A stretch of DNA of 64,000 nt from Olivibacter sp. SDN3 (GTDB lineage Bacteria; Bacteroidota; Bacteroidia; Sphingobacteriales; Sphingobacteriaceae): positions 5,270,001-5,334,000 of the forward strand of contig NZ_CP060497.1 of assembly GCF_014334135.1 (NCBI RefSeq), in the 5' to 3' direction. The notes beneath the pieces are model-generated. The model ran no database searches, had not been told where the DNA came from, and saw only the letters and a list, made by a program, of their open reading frames with translations. The stretch's first letter is position 1; each line of letters begins with the position of its first letter. Shown here piece after piece: positions 25,343-34,819 of this stretch. The translations under genes and the position numbers were made by a program.

Positions 25343-26029
25343 ATGAACTTCCTATCACATTTTTATTTTGAGAGAAAAAAGAACAATCCCGAACGGACAT
25401 TAGGATCTATTCTTCCTGATTTACTGCGGAATATGGATAGGGAAATCCGTATTTTCCCTGAAAAACATGCTGAGATATATGTGAAGGATGCTAAGTTGCT
25501 TAATATATTTCGCGGTTGGCGCCGACATATAGAAACAGATAGGGTTTTTCATAACAATGTTTTTTTTATCGACAAAACAAGACAGTTAAAGGCTCATTTA
25601 ACTCCAGTGGTTATTGATACACCTATACGCACCTCCTTTCTTTCACATATAGCCTTAGAGTTATTGCTTGATAGACTGTTGCTGAAGGACAGCTGGTTAC
25701 ATGAAAATGATTTTTATGAACAACTTGGAGACGTTGATGAGAAAAAATTAGTGGAATTTTTAAATTTGTCGGGTGTAGAAGACGCTTCCTCATTTGTATT
25801 TTTCTTCAAAAGCTTTATTGCCGACAAGTATTTAGGGACTTACAGGAATATGGAGCAGGTAAGTTATGCCTTAGATCAGGTATGTAAGAAATTTTGGAAA
25901 AAAGGTTTGGGCCAAGAGAAAAAAAAGCTACTTACAGAAGCTTTAACCGAATACGAAGTGGAATTAGACCACAACTATAAATCGATATTTAACGAAATTG
26001 CCGAGCATCTCAATAAAAATTTTGAATAA
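25343..26029 (+). CDS. AcpH-like acyl carrier protein phosphodiesterase family protein
   Basis: A 228-residue soluble protein. The start MNFLSHFYFERKKNNPERTL and the following GSILPDLLRN, with GWRRHIETDRVFHNNVFF near residue 60, resemble the N-terminal half of AcpH. AcpH removes 4'-phosphopantetheine from acyl carrier protein and belongs to the metal-dependent HD-like group. The conserved H, D and HxxxD positions are visible. It is somewhat longer than E. coli AcpH (about 193 residues). It is a lone gene. The match is by eye and the enzymatic role is tentative. Confidence 0.55.
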   Translation: MNFLSHFYFERKKNNPERTLGSILPDLLRNMDREIRIFPEKHAEIYVKDAKLLNIFRGWRRHIETDRVFHNNVFFIDKTRQLKAHLTPVVIDTPIRTSFLSHIALELLLDRLLLKDSWLHENDFYEQLGDVDEKKLVEFLNLSGVEDASSFVFFFKSFIADKYLGTYRNMEQVSYALDQVCKKFWKKGLGQEKKKLLTEALTEYEVELDHNYKSIFNEIAEHLNKNFE

Positions 26030-26135
26030 TCGATATTTTGATAGTTTTTTAAACGTTTTTCACATCTTTCGTCTGCTTTTAGCGATTTTTTTTTATGTTT
26101 GGCGCTAGTTTATATAGATATTAACCTAGCACTTT

Positions 26136-27839
26136 ATGGCGAACAAACTTTTCCGCAAAAAAACTGTTGAACAAATTCAGCACGACGCACAACATAGAGG
26201 GAGCGGAGGTCTTGCCAAAGTACTAGGAGTAAGAGATTTAGTATCGCTGGGTATTGCTGCCATTGTAGGTGCGGGTATTTTCAGCACCATCGGTTTAGCG
26301 AGTTATAACGGAGGCCCCGCTGTTTCATTACTTTTTGTCTTCACAGCAATCGCTTGTGTATTTACAGCACTTTCTTATGCTCAATTTGCCAGTACTGTTC
26401 CCGTTTCCGGCAGCGCCTATACCTATGCTTACGTGGCTTTTGGAGAAATTTTCGCATGGATAATTGGCTGGGCACTTATATTAGAATACGCCGTTTCAAA
26501 TATGGTAGTAGCCATATCCTGGTCTGAGTATTTTGTGAGCATGTTGAAAGGATTTGGCATTTCTTTACCTACCTGGTTAACAACATCTTCAGAGTCAGCA
26601 TATGAAGCTTTCACTAAACTTCAAGAAGTTGGAGTAGATGCACTAAGTAGCTCTGAAAAAGTAGCGGCGATTGCTTATGAAACGGCACCCCAAATTGGAA
26701 ATCTAGCGTTTGTATTCAATCTTCCTGCCGGCCTTATCACTGTATTGGTTACTTGGCTCGTTTATATTGGAATTAAAGAATCGAGAACCGCCAGTAATGT
26801 GATGGTGATATTAAAAGTGGGCGTTGTACTATTTGTTATCATTGGTGGAGCTTTTTATGTAAAACCAGAAAATTGGACTCCTTTTGCACCAAATGGTATG
26901 AAGGGAGTGCTAAGTGGTGTTGCTGCGGTCTTTTTTGCCTTCATAGGTTTTGACTCTATATCAACCACCGCAGAAGAATGTAAGAACCCACAGCGAGACC
27001 TGCCAAAAGCTATGATCTATTGCCTGCTGATCTGTACCGTATTGTACGTTTTAATTACACTTGTGCTAACTGGCATGGTAAATTATACAGAATTAAATGT
27101 AAACGATCCACTCGCTTTTGTATTCCAATCGACCGGATTAGATTTCATGGCGGGAATTATTTCTATCAGTTCTGTTGTAGCTATAACAAGTGCACTGCTA
27201 GTTTTCCAGCTGGGGCAACCACGTATCTGGATGACGATGAGTCGCGACGGTTTACTTTGGAAGAAATTTTCCAGCATACACCCGAGATATAAGACTCCAG
27301 GTTTTGCCACTATTATTGCTGGAATTGTGGTAACAGTACCTGCGCTTTTCTTTAAGATGGATTTTTTTGTTGACCTAACAAGTGTTGGCACCTTTTTCGC
27401 ATTCATATTAGTTTGTGGTGGTGTACTTTACCTTGACCACACCGGAATTTCCAAACAATCAAAGTTCAGGGTTCCTTATATTAATGGGAAATTCATTGTC
27501 GGGATAGCACTCCTGATAACCTGTATTGGGCTTTACTTATATGGGCAGGAAGTTATACAAGAATGGAAAGCTTTATCTTTTCAAGCCGTTGTTCAGCACA
27601 AGTCACTCACGGTATTTTTCTGGTTGGCCTGGATTACCCTATCCGTGCTGAGCTATATCTACAAGTTTTCAGCTTTGCCCGTCGCCGGTATCTTGGTAAA
27701 CCTTTACCTGATGACCGAGCTGGGTGCCAGCAACTGGATCATCTTTGCACTTTGGTTAGTAATCGGTTTGGCTATTTATTTCCTCTATGGCTACAAAAAA
27801 TCCAAGTTAAATAAGAACATAACAATAAATAGCGCATAA
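26136..27839 (+). CDS. APC superfamily amino acid permease
   Basis: A 567-residue inner-membrane transporter with about 12-14 transmembrane segments. The first helix carries the APC hallmark GIAAIVGAGIFSTIGLAS (about residues 38-55). The stretch AFIGFDSISTTAEECKNPQRDLP, the helix 6 and loop signature, and the long form resemble cationic amino acid transporters (YfnA/CAT-like). It is flanked by AcpH-like upstream and convergent kup downstream, with a nine-base gap between stops. The substrate is not determined. Confidence 0.88.
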   Translation: MANKLFRKKTVEQIQHDAQHRGSGGLAKVLGVRDLVSLGIAAIVGAGIFSTIGLASYNGGPAVSLLFVFTAIACVFTALSYAQFASTVPVSGSAYTYAYVAFGEIFAWIIGWALILEYAVSNMVVAISWSEYFVSMLKGFGISLPTWLTTSSESAYEAFTKLQEVGVDALSSSEKVAAIAYETAPQIGNLAFVFNLPAGLITVLVTWLVYIGIKESRTASNVMVILKVGVVLFVIIGGAFYVKPENWTPFAPNGMKGVLSGVAAVFFAFIGFDSISTTAEECKNPQRDLPKAMIYCLLICTVLYVLITLVLTGMVNYTELNVNDPLAFVFQSTGLDFMAGIISISSVVAITSALLVFQLGQPRIWMTMSRDGLLWKKFSSIHPRYKTPGFATIIAGIVVTVPALFFKMDFFVDLTSVGTFFAFILVCGGVLYLDHTGISKQSKFRVPYINGKFIVGIALLITCIGLYLYGQEVIQEWKALSFQAVVQHKSLTVFFWLAWITLSVLSYIYKFSALPVAGILVNLYLMTELGASNWIIFALWLVIGLAIYFLYGYKKSKLNKNITINSA

Positions 27840-27848
27840 ATGATCTCG

Positions 27849-29792
27849 CTATTCCCAATAAACACGTTCAATGTTAATTTCTTTTGTGCCTGAGATAACC
27901 AACGGAACTCTCTCTATGGTAACGAAGCTGGAATCCAAACCAAAACCTCTTTCTTCCGAAAGGCTGAAATTCTTCAACAAATTATAAATATCAACAACCA
28001 GCCGTTGGGTAAATTTAAGATTATTTGAACGGGATACCACTTTCTCCAACACTACAAATCTAAAGTCTCCCACCATATTATATTTTTGTAAAGTTTTGTA
28101 ACGACTAGTTATCTCTACCTCATTGTTTTTCACCAACTCCTCCACTACCTTTCTAAACAACAAACTAATTCGTTGTTCGACCCTAAAGCCCAAGCGAAAA
28201 TCTATTCTGATCAATTTACCTTTGATCAGGTGATCGACTTTATATTCATTGGTATAGGGTTCATCGGTGACGTCTACGTGCACCAACCAATAAACGTCAG
28301 CACGTTTGGGTTTCTTTTGCAGAATAGAATAAACGATTTTAGATTCAATTTCTGATCTAAAATTAGCGCTAGTCAAATAAACAAGTTGTGACGCAAAACG
28401 TGGAACAGTTTCGTCTTCCGTCAGCTCGCTGAGGATAGGGTAATAACCTTCTATATCCACATAACGCACAAAATTATTTTTAACCTTACGAGCCCACCAC
28501 CAGCAGAGCATAACGCCAAACAACAAACCGGCTAATAGCAACGTTAACCAGCCTCCATGAGTAATTTTGGCAGCGTTACCAATCAAGAAGGAAAATTCTA
28601 TGATTAGGTACACCATTAAAAACAAGAAAATCAAATATCTGGGCGTATGCTTTTTCATTAGATATGCCGCCATTAAAATCGTTGTTGCCAAGAATGTCAT
28701 ATTAATAGCTAAACCGTACGCGGCTTCCATATTGCGCGATTCTTTAAATACCAAAATCACCAACATGCAACCTAACCATAACAACAAATTTACTGATGGC
28801 ACATACAACTGTCCTTTTTGATTACTTGGATAATTTATTTTTACTTTAGGCCATATATTCAACCGTACCCCTTCGGCGACCAAAGTAAAGGATCCTGAAA
28901 TCATTGCCTGAGAGGCCACCACGGCAGCAATAGTAGCGATAATGATTCCTGGCGTAAGGAACCAATTAGGCATCAAAAGAAAAAATGGATTTTGGTCATT
29001 CAAAAATGCACCTTGATGTTGTAACAGCCAAACTCCCTGGCCAAAATAATTTACCAGCAGACAAATTTTCACATAAATCCAACTGATACGTACATTTGCT
29101 TTACCACAGTGCCCTAAGTCTGAATATAGCGCTTCTGCTCCTGTCGTACATAAGAATACAGCACCTAGAATCAGCCAAGCATTCGGGTAATTGACCAAAA
29201 TATGTACTGCATAATAAGGATTTAATGCACGAAGTACTTCCGGGTATTCTATCAGATAAACAAAGCCTAACACCCCCATCATAGAAAACCACACAAACAT
29301 AATGGGGCCAAAAACTTTTCCAACCACCGAGGTACCGAAACGTTGTATGATAAAAAGCAACGAAATTATACCGATTACGATAGGCACCGTAGGTAAATTT
29401 TTATTGTAGATCTTCAGACCTTCTATAGCTGAAGAAACCGTAATAGGAGGTGTGATCATACCGTCCGCCATCAGCGCGGCAGCCCCTATCATCGCTGGAA
29501 AAATCAGCCATTTTGCTTTCCTTTTTACCAATGAAAAAAGGGACAAGATCCCCCCCTCCCCTTTATTATCTGCTCGAAGTGTAATCAGCACATACTTTAC
29601 GGTTGTTTGTAAGGTCAGGGTCCAAAAAATACAGGAAAGACCGCCGTATATAAGATTGGAAGTAATAACACTGGTTCCGATAATCGCTTTAAACACATAT
29701 AAAGGAGATGTACCGATATCGCCAAATATTACACCTAAACTAATCAGCAGACCAGCTGCACTCAGCTTATGAAAATCTTTCGTTATATCCAC
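27849..29792 (-). CDS. kup: Kup family potassium uptake protein
   Basis: A 647-residue low-affinity K+ transporter, probably a K+/H+ symporter. Twelve transmembrane segments are followed by a cytoplasmic C-terminal domain of about 190 residues. The family signature GVIFGDIGTSPLYVFKAI is at residues 20-37, and GEGGILSLFSLVKRKAKW and ADGMITPPITVSSAIEGL follow. The start codon is GTG at 29792: upstream codons run into a stop without an ATG, so this start is secure. A minus-strand TACATTTG box at 29821-29814 may be its promoter. Confidence 0.95.
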   Translation of the reverse strand: MDITKDFHKLSAAGLLISLGVIFGDIGTSPLYVFKAIIGTSVITSNLIYGGLSCIFWTLTLQTTVKYVLITLRADNKGEGGILSLFSLVKRKAKWLIFPAMIGAAALMADGMITPPITVSSAIEGLKIYNKNLPTVPIVIGIISLLFIIQRFGTSVVGKVFGPIMFVWFSMMGVLGFVYLIEYPEVLRALNPYYAVHILVNYPNAWLILGAVFLCTTGAEALYSDLGHCGKANVRISWIYVKICLLVNYFGQGVWLLQHQGAFLNDQNPFFLLMPNWFLTPGIIIATIAAVVASQAMISGSFTLVAEGVRLNIWPKVKINYPSNQKGQLYVPSVNLLLWLGCMLVILVFKESRNMEAAYGLAINMTFLATTILMAAYLMKKHTPRYLIFLFLMVYLIIEFSFLIGNAAKITHGGWLTLLLAGLLFGVMLCWWWARKVKNNFVRYVDIEGYYPILSELTEDETVPRFASQLVYLTSANFRSEIESKIVYSILQKKPKRADVYWLVHVDVTDEPYTNEYKVDHLIKGKLIRIDFRLGFRVEQRISLLFRKVVEELVKNNEVEITSRYKTLQKYNMVGDFRFVVLEKVVSRSNNLKFTQRLVVDIYNLLKNFSLSEERGFGLDSSFVTIERVPLVISGTKEINIERVYWE

Positions 29793-30082
29793 TGAATTAA
29801 ATTAATTATGCGGCAAATGTAGCTATTATCTTTCTTTTAAAAGATCCCTTTAACATAAAGATTGCTTCCCCAAACCTAGTAATTTTTTTGATACAAAACT
29901 ACGTTTAAACAATAATGAAAGGTACTTTTGGATAAAAAAACCGTATTTTAAAAACCACGAAAAAATAGGTTAACGAAAATAGTTGTTAAAAATTGTTAAA
30001 ATAACATCTTTTTTTGTCTGATTCTAAAAAATGATCTATTTTTATTATATTTTTGTATACAAGCTAACTAGCATATCAACAT

Positions 30083-30604
30083 ATGGCATATAAATACTCT
30101 ACCTTTCTATATATATCCCTTTTTAGTATAAGCCTATTGCTTGCTTCATCAGTAGAAGCACAAGGCGTACCGGCAAGTACATTTAAAGCGGATTCTACTA
30201 CTTTACATGCTCAACAAACGCCTACAAAAAAGAGTAGGGTTTCTGATAATAAAGATTATAAAATAGATAATCTACATTTCGGTTTTAAGCCCTTCGCTCC
30301 TGTTAGCGGTATGCAAAAACTAACCAATAATGAAAGTGATAAAGTTTTAAGTAATGTAAAGGTCTTTCCTAATCAGATTTCTGACCAGATAAGTCTTTCT
30401 TTTAAATTAAATAAGGATAGTAACGTCTCCATAAAAATCATGGATGCACTGGGCAATGAGGTCTCGACCTTATTATCGCAACGGCTTTCATCCGGTGAAC
30501 AAAACAATTCTTTTAATGTAGGAGGTAAGCTTAATCAGGGTTTTTATTTTATTCGGGTAGTAGCTGGTACAGAAACTATTGTTAAGCGAATAGAGGTGTT
30601 ATAA
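30083..30604 (+). CDS. Small secreted protein with type IX secretion (Por) C-terminal sorting domain
   Basis: A 173-residue protein with a signal peptide (cleavage near SSVEAQG at residue 27) and a T9SS type A sorting domain at residues about 91-173. The domain contains VKVFPNQISDQISLSFKL, IKIMDALGNEV, LSSGEQNNSFNVGGKLNQGF and the terminal VKRIEVL. These are the usual conserved blocks, although the common PNP is PNQ here. Only about 60 residues lie between signal and sorting domain, too few for an enzyme domain. It should be secreted across the outer membrane by the type IX system. Function is unknown. A terminator follows at 30656. Confidence 0.82.
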   Translation: MAYKYSTFLYISLFSISLLLASSVEAQGVPASTFKADSTTLHAQQTPTKKSRVSDNKDYKIDNLHFGFKPFAPVSGMQKLTNNESDKVLSNVKVFPNQISDQISLSFKLNKDSNVSIKIMDALGNEVSTLLSQRLSSGEQNNSFNVGGKLNQGFYFIRVVAGTETIVKRIEVL

Positions 30605-30910
30605 TATCACCACCCCAAAAGAAACATTGTAATTTTTTCTGATAATCAATCCGCCTCCACCTAGTGAAGGTGGATTTTTTTTATAAGATAGAACTTTTTT
30701 GATTGTCGCATATTTTATAGTAGGTTTGAATCTCAAAAAAAATAAGGTAAAGGAATGCCCATATGTACCGAGTATAACGGGTTCGTTGATACCAAACAAA
30801 CAAATAAAATATCAATAATTTATCCGAATGAAACCCGCATGAGTTACCGCATGTAAAAATTGAAAGCAACTCAGGCGCGCTTCATTGCCATAAAAGTAAA
30901 AATTATTTAA
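30605..30910. other. 306-base intergenic region
   Basis: It holds the terminator at 30656-30682 and then about 230 AT-rich bases before the FAH-family gene. No convincing gene, RNA or promoter box was seen. Confidence 0.5.
30656..30682 (+). terminator. Rho-independent terminator
   Basis: TCCACCT pairs with AGGTGGA around a five-base loop, followed by eight T. It ends the transcript of the small type IX cargo gene. Confidence 0.85.
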
Positions 30911-31522
30911 ATGAAAATCATTGCTATTGGAAGAAACTATGCAGCTCATGCGAAAGAGCTCGAAAATCCAGTTCCCGAAAATCCTGTCATTTTCCTAAAG
31001 CCAGACACGGCATTATTAAAAGACAATAGAGACTTCTATATACCTGCTTTCTCTAATGACGTTCATTACGAAATTGAGATAGTTATCCGTATTTGTAAGG
31101 AAGGAAAGCATGTTCAGCCAAAATTTGCTTCGACGTATTATGATGCCATAGGTCTTGGCATAGACTTTACTGCCCGTGATATACAAACTCAGCATAAGCA
31201 AAAAGGTTTACCTTGGGAGCTTGCTAAAGCCTTTGATCAATCAGCTCCGATCAGCACCTTGTATCCAAAAGAAAAATACGCTGATTTACATGATATAAAT
31301 TTCAGCCTGTATAAAAATCAGGCCCTTGTGCAAGAAGGCAATACTAAAGACATGTTATTCTCGTTCGAAGCGATCATAACGTTTGTAAGTAAATATATCA
31401 CGCTCAGGAAAGGCGATCTCATTTACACCGGTACGCCTTCGGGTGTTGGTAGTATAGCGATAGGAGACCATTTGGAAGGCTACATAGCCGATACCAAGTT
31501 ATTAGATTTTCACATTAAATAA
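30911..31522 (+). CDS. Fumarylacetoacetate hydrolase (FAH) family protein
   Basis: A 203-residue protein of the FAH C-terminal-domain family, whose members act as hydrolases, isomerases, acylpyruvases or oxaloacetate decarboxylases. The start IGRNYAAHAKELENPVPENP and the metal-binding HYEIEIVIRICKEG (two glutamates) are typical. Later are GIDFTARDIQTQHKQKGLPW and LIYTGTPSGVG. The length fits the short acylpyruvase-like forms (FAHD1 and YcgM type). It precedes the M23 peptidase gene by 58 bases. The physiological reaction cannot be assigned. Confidence 0.88.
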   Translation: MKIIAIGRNYAAHAKELENPVPENPVIFLKPDTALLKDNRDFYIPAFSNDVHYEIEIVIRICKEGKHVQPKFASTYYDAIGLGIDFTARDIQTQHKQKGLPWELAKAFDQSAPISTLYPKEKYADLHDINFSLYKNQALVQEGNTKDMLFSFEAIITFVSKYITLRKGDLIYTGTPSGVGSIAIGDHLEGYIADTKLLDFHIK

Positions 31523-31580
31523 TTAATAATTGTTCGGCAGTAACAATAGCAACTTACAAGCATCCCCAATAAGCAGCAAT

Positions 31581-33305
31581 ATGGCATATACAAAACACGT
31601 TGTTACTATCATAACTTTGCTTTTGATGTTTTCCTATGCATCTTCTCAAGAACCATTAATTCAACGCAAAACTTACCCAAAAGACTATTTCAGGCCTCCC
31701 CTCGACCTTTCTCCCCAAGCCTCAGGTTCCTTTGGGGAATTGCGTGCCAATCATTTTCATTCAGGAACAGATTATCGCACCAATCAACGCGAGGGTTACC
31801 CGGTTTATGCAGTAGCAGATGGTTATATTTCACGGGTCAGGGTGCAAATAGGCGGCGGAGGTAATGCATTATATATTGACCATCCAAATGGCTACACGAG
31901 CGTATATATGCATTTGCAACGCTATAATGAAAAAATAGCCGCTCATGTAAAAAGTAAGCAATATGGAGACGAACGTTTTGATGTAGATTTTCCATTGGAA
32001 AGTCATATAGTTCCTGTTAAAAAAGGGGAAGTGATTGCCTATTCAGGAAATACCGGAGGTTCTGCCGGCCCTCATTTACACTTTGAGCTGCGGGACACTC
32101 ATTCAGAGCACCCCATTAACGCACAGCTTTTCGGTTTGACCATTCCAGATAAAGTTCCCCCTCTAATTACCGGGTTAACGGTTTATAGATTTGGAGACAG
32201 TGGGTATGATGAAAATACACCTCGGGAACATCTCCAGATTGTGGGAAGTAATGGAAACTATCGATTGAACACACAACAACCCTTAGACGTCAACGGTGCT
32301 ACAGGTTTTGGAATAGTTGCTTATGACCGTACATCTGTGTCACCAAATAATAATGGGGTATACGCTATTGAATTGCTATTGGATAATCGACCAATCTATG
32401 CTGCGGTATGGGAGAGCTTTTCTTTCGAGAACAGTAGAGCGATCAACAGCCACATCGATTACGCCAGCTATATCTTACATAAGAGAAGAACACAGAAAAG
32501 TTTTGTAGAGCCCGGGAATAAGCTAGAGATATATCAAAAACTTGTTGATAACGGTATTATCAATTTAACTGACCAAGCAGTTCATGAAATAACCTACAAA
32601 GTAAGGGACGCTTTAGGAAATACGAGCTCTCTTTCTTTTCAAATCAAGAACAACCAACACTATACGGTAAGTAGAAAAAAAACTGCTGAAGCAGCTATAT
32701 TTCGATATGATAAGGAAAATGAATTTAAAAGTGATGCCGTTCAAATGAACTTACCGGAAGGAGCCTTATATAGTGATTTGTATTTTCAGTACAGTCAAGG
32801 AGCACAGTCTAAAGGAGGGTATTCCTTAATACAGAATCTCCATAACCGGATGGTGCCATTACATGCGGGTTACCGCCTGTCAATAAAAGCCAGGGATCTT
32901 CCTGCCCATCTGCAGGCAAAAGCGATCATTGTTGAAGCAACGGGTGGTGCAGTAGGTGGCTACTATAAAGACGGATATGTAACGACAACTGCCAGAACAT
33001 TTGGCAGTTTCTATATTAATGTTGATACTATTGCACCAACTATAAGGTCTCTTAACCTGATATCCGGTAAAAATCTATCGGGTGTTAACCGCATAAACTT
33101 TAAAATATCAGATAACCTATCGGGGATACAATCGTTTAATGGTTATATTGATGGGAAATGGGTGCTGATGGAATACGATGCCAAAACGGCTTCATTATGG
33201 CATACTTTTGAAAAGGAATTAGCTAAAGGTGAACATCACTTTAAATTGATTGTTAAAGACTGGAAAGACAACGAAAAAACGTTCGAAGCTAACTTTCTTC
33301 GATAA
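31581..33305 (+). CDS. M23 family metallopeptidase (LysM-less, secreted)
   Basis: A 574-residue exported peptidase likely to act on peptidoglycan cross-links. From the ATG at 31581 a signal peptide (VVTIITLLLMFSYASSQ) is visible. The alternative frame start at 31530 is TTG and adds no signal-like sequence. The zinc site is in the N-terminal third: His60 and Asp64 in NHFHSGTDYR, then His165 and His167 in GPHLHFELRD, the complete HxxxD...HxH set. The remaining about 390 residues are beta-rich and end with Ig-like repeats (DTIAPTIRSLNL). The order of catalytic domain first and long beta-rich tail is common in Bacteroidota homologues. No coiled coil is visible. Confidence 0.9.
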   Translation: MAYTKHVVTIITLLLMFSYASSQEPLIQRKTYPKDYFRPPLDLSPQASGSFGELRANHFHSGTDYRTNQREGYPVYAVADGYISRVRVQIGGGGNALYIDHPNGYTSVYMHLQRYNEKIAAHVKSKQYGDERFDVDFPLESHIVPVKKGEVIAYSGNTGGSAGPHLHFELRDTHSEHPINAQLFGLTIPDKVPPLITGLTVYRFGDSGYDENTPREHLQIVGSNGNYRLNTQQPLDVNGATGFGIVAYDRTSVSPNNNGVYAIELLLDNRPIYAAVWESFSFENSRAINSHIDYASYILHKRRTQKSFVEPGNKLEIYQKLVDNGIINLTDQAVHEITYKVRDALGNTSSLSFQIKNNQHYTVSRKKTAEAAIFRYDKENEFKSDAVQMNLPEGALYSDLYFQYSQGAQSKGGYSLIQNLHNRMVPLHAGYRLSIKARDLPAHLQAKAIIVEATGGAVGGYYKDGYVTTTARTFGSFYINVDTIAPTIRSLNLISGKNLSGVNRINFKISDNLSGIQSFNGYIDGKWVLMEYDAKTASLWHTFEKELAKGEHHFKLIVKDWKDNEKTFEANFLR

Positions 33306-33419
33306 CTCATAGGTTATCAAAGACTACAAAAATCGGTTATTGTTATCAGTCAATGATATAGGAATATTTTTTTACAGAAACGGCTAACAAGCTGTTTGCT
33401 AATATAAAACCAAATAAAA

Positions 33420-33881
33420 ATGGCGGTACTTAAAGAGGGGGATAAAGCCCCGGCGATCAAAGCAAAAAACCAAAATGGTGAAACAGTTGAATTAAAAGAT
33501 TTTAAAGGCAAAAAGATAATCCTTTACTTCTATCCGAAAGACAATACACCTGGTTGTACGACAGAAGCTTGTAATTTCAGAGACAATTACCAATCGTTAT
33601 TGGGCGAAGGTTTCGAAATTATCGGTGTAAGTACAGATAGTGAGCAATCGCATCAAAAATTTATCAGCAAATTTGAATTACCTTTCAATCTTTTAGCTGA
33701 TGAGGATAAAAAAATTGTAAGTGATTACGGTGTATGGGTAGAGAAAAATATGTATGGAAAAAAATATATGGGCACTGCACGCACAACTTTCGTTATCGAT
33801 GAAGACGGGGTTATCCAACATATTGTGCGAAAGGTTGATAACAAAAATGCGTCACAACAGATCAAAGACCTGTTTAAATAA
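33420..33881 (+). CDS. bcp: Thioredoxin-dependent thiol peroxidase (Bcp/PrxQ)
   Basis: A 153-residue cytoplasmic peroxiredoxin that reduces hydrogen peroxide and alkyl hydroperoxides. The peroxidatic Cys46 lies in DNTPGCTTEACNFRD and the resolving Cys51 is five residues later, as in atypical 2-Cys PrxQ/Bcp. The conserved YFYPK and VWVEKNMYGKKYMG blocks are present. Length is normal. It is a single gene between the M23 peptidase and split transketolase genes. Confidence 0.95.
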   Translation: MAVLKEGDKAPAIKAKNQNGETVELKDFKGKKIILYFYPKDNTPGCTTEACNFRDNYQSLLGEGFEIIGVSTDSEQSHQKFISKFELPFNLLADEDKKIVSDYGVWVEKNMYGKKYMGTARTTFVIDEDGVIQHIVRKVDNKNASQQIKDLFK

Positions 33882-33971
33882 ATGTAAAAAAACGCTTATA
33901 TAAACAGATCACCTAAATATAGATTCTAATCATTATCTTAGCAACTTCAAACTGAATAACAACAAATTATA

Positions 33972-34817
33972 ATGAGTGCAGATATAGCAAAACTTGAAAG
34001 CATTGCAAAACAAGTACGAAGAGACATCGTACGCATGGTACATAGCTGCCAATCGGGTCATCCCGGAGGATCATTGGGCTGTACAGATTTTTTTGTAGCG
34101 CTTTATTTTCATCAATTAAGTCGCCGAAAGGAATTTAATTTAGATGGCATCAATGAAGATCTCTTTTTTCTGTCGAACGGTCACATTTCACCGGTGTTCT
34201 ATAGTACGCTTGCCCGAGCGGGTTATTTTGACATAAGTGAACTAGCGACGTTCCGAAAGATAAATTCCCGCTTACAAGGGCACCCCACCACACATGAACA
34301 TCTACCGGGCATACGGGTGGCCTCTGGTTCTTTGGGCCAAGGTTTGTCAGTAGCAATAGGTGCTTCGCGGGCTAAGAAGCTGAATCACGACGATAAGCTA
34401 GTGTATGTATTAATGGGTGATGGTGAGCTTCAGGAAGGACAAGTTTGGGAGGCGGCCATGTATGCACCTCATAACAAAGTAGATAATTTAATTGCCACAA
34501 TTGATTTAAATGGCCAACAAATAGACGGCTCTACCGAACAGGTATTATCTCTCGGAAATCTCAAAGCGAAATGGGAAGCTTTCGGTTGGGATGTTCTGGA
34601 AACGAATGGCAACGATATGAATCAGCTTTTGGATACCCTTGCTGAAGCCAAAAATCGTACGGGCAAAGGCAAACCCATTATGATATTGATGAAAACGGAG
34701 ATGGGCAATGGTGTTGACTTTATGATGGGATCGCACAAATGGCATGGGGTGGCTCCAAATGATGAACAGTTAGCAGCCGCGTTAGATCAATTAGAAGAAA
34801 CTTTAGGTGATTATTAA
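33972..34817 (+). CDS. Transketolase, N-terminal (thiamine diphosphate-binding) subunit
   Basis: The pyrophosphate-binding half of a two-gene transketolase, 281 residues, acting in the non-oxidative pentose phosphate pathway. The motif VLMGDGELQEGQVWEAAMYA plus the downstream IDLNGQQ is the GDG-(X)n-N metal/ThDP signature. CQSGHPGGSLGC and the HLPGIRVASGSLGQGLS substrate block are present. The partner gene begins two bases after its stop. Split transketolases occur in Bacteroidota, archaea and some Gram-positive bacteria. Confidence 0.93.
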   Translation: MSADIAKLESIAKQVRRDIVRMVHSCQSGHPGGSLGCTDFFVALYFHQLSRRKEFNLDGINEDLFFLSNGHISPVFYSTLARAGYFDISELATFRKINSRLQGHPTTHEHLPGIRVASGSLGQGLSVAIGASRAKKLNHDDKLVYVLMGDGELQEGQVWEAAMYAPHNKVDNLIATIDLNGQQIDGSTEQVLSLGNLKAKWEAFGWDVLETNGNDMNQLLDTLAEAKNRTGKGKPIMILMKTEMGNGVDFMMGSHKWHGVAPNDEQLAAALDQLEETLGDY

Positions 34818-34819
34818 TT

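Noticed and set aside
26051-26058. AAACGTTT palindrome upstream of the amino acid permease
   Set aside because: It shares only the AACGTT core with the LacI-type operators and lacks the CCC arm; such octamers are frequent in AT-rich gaps.
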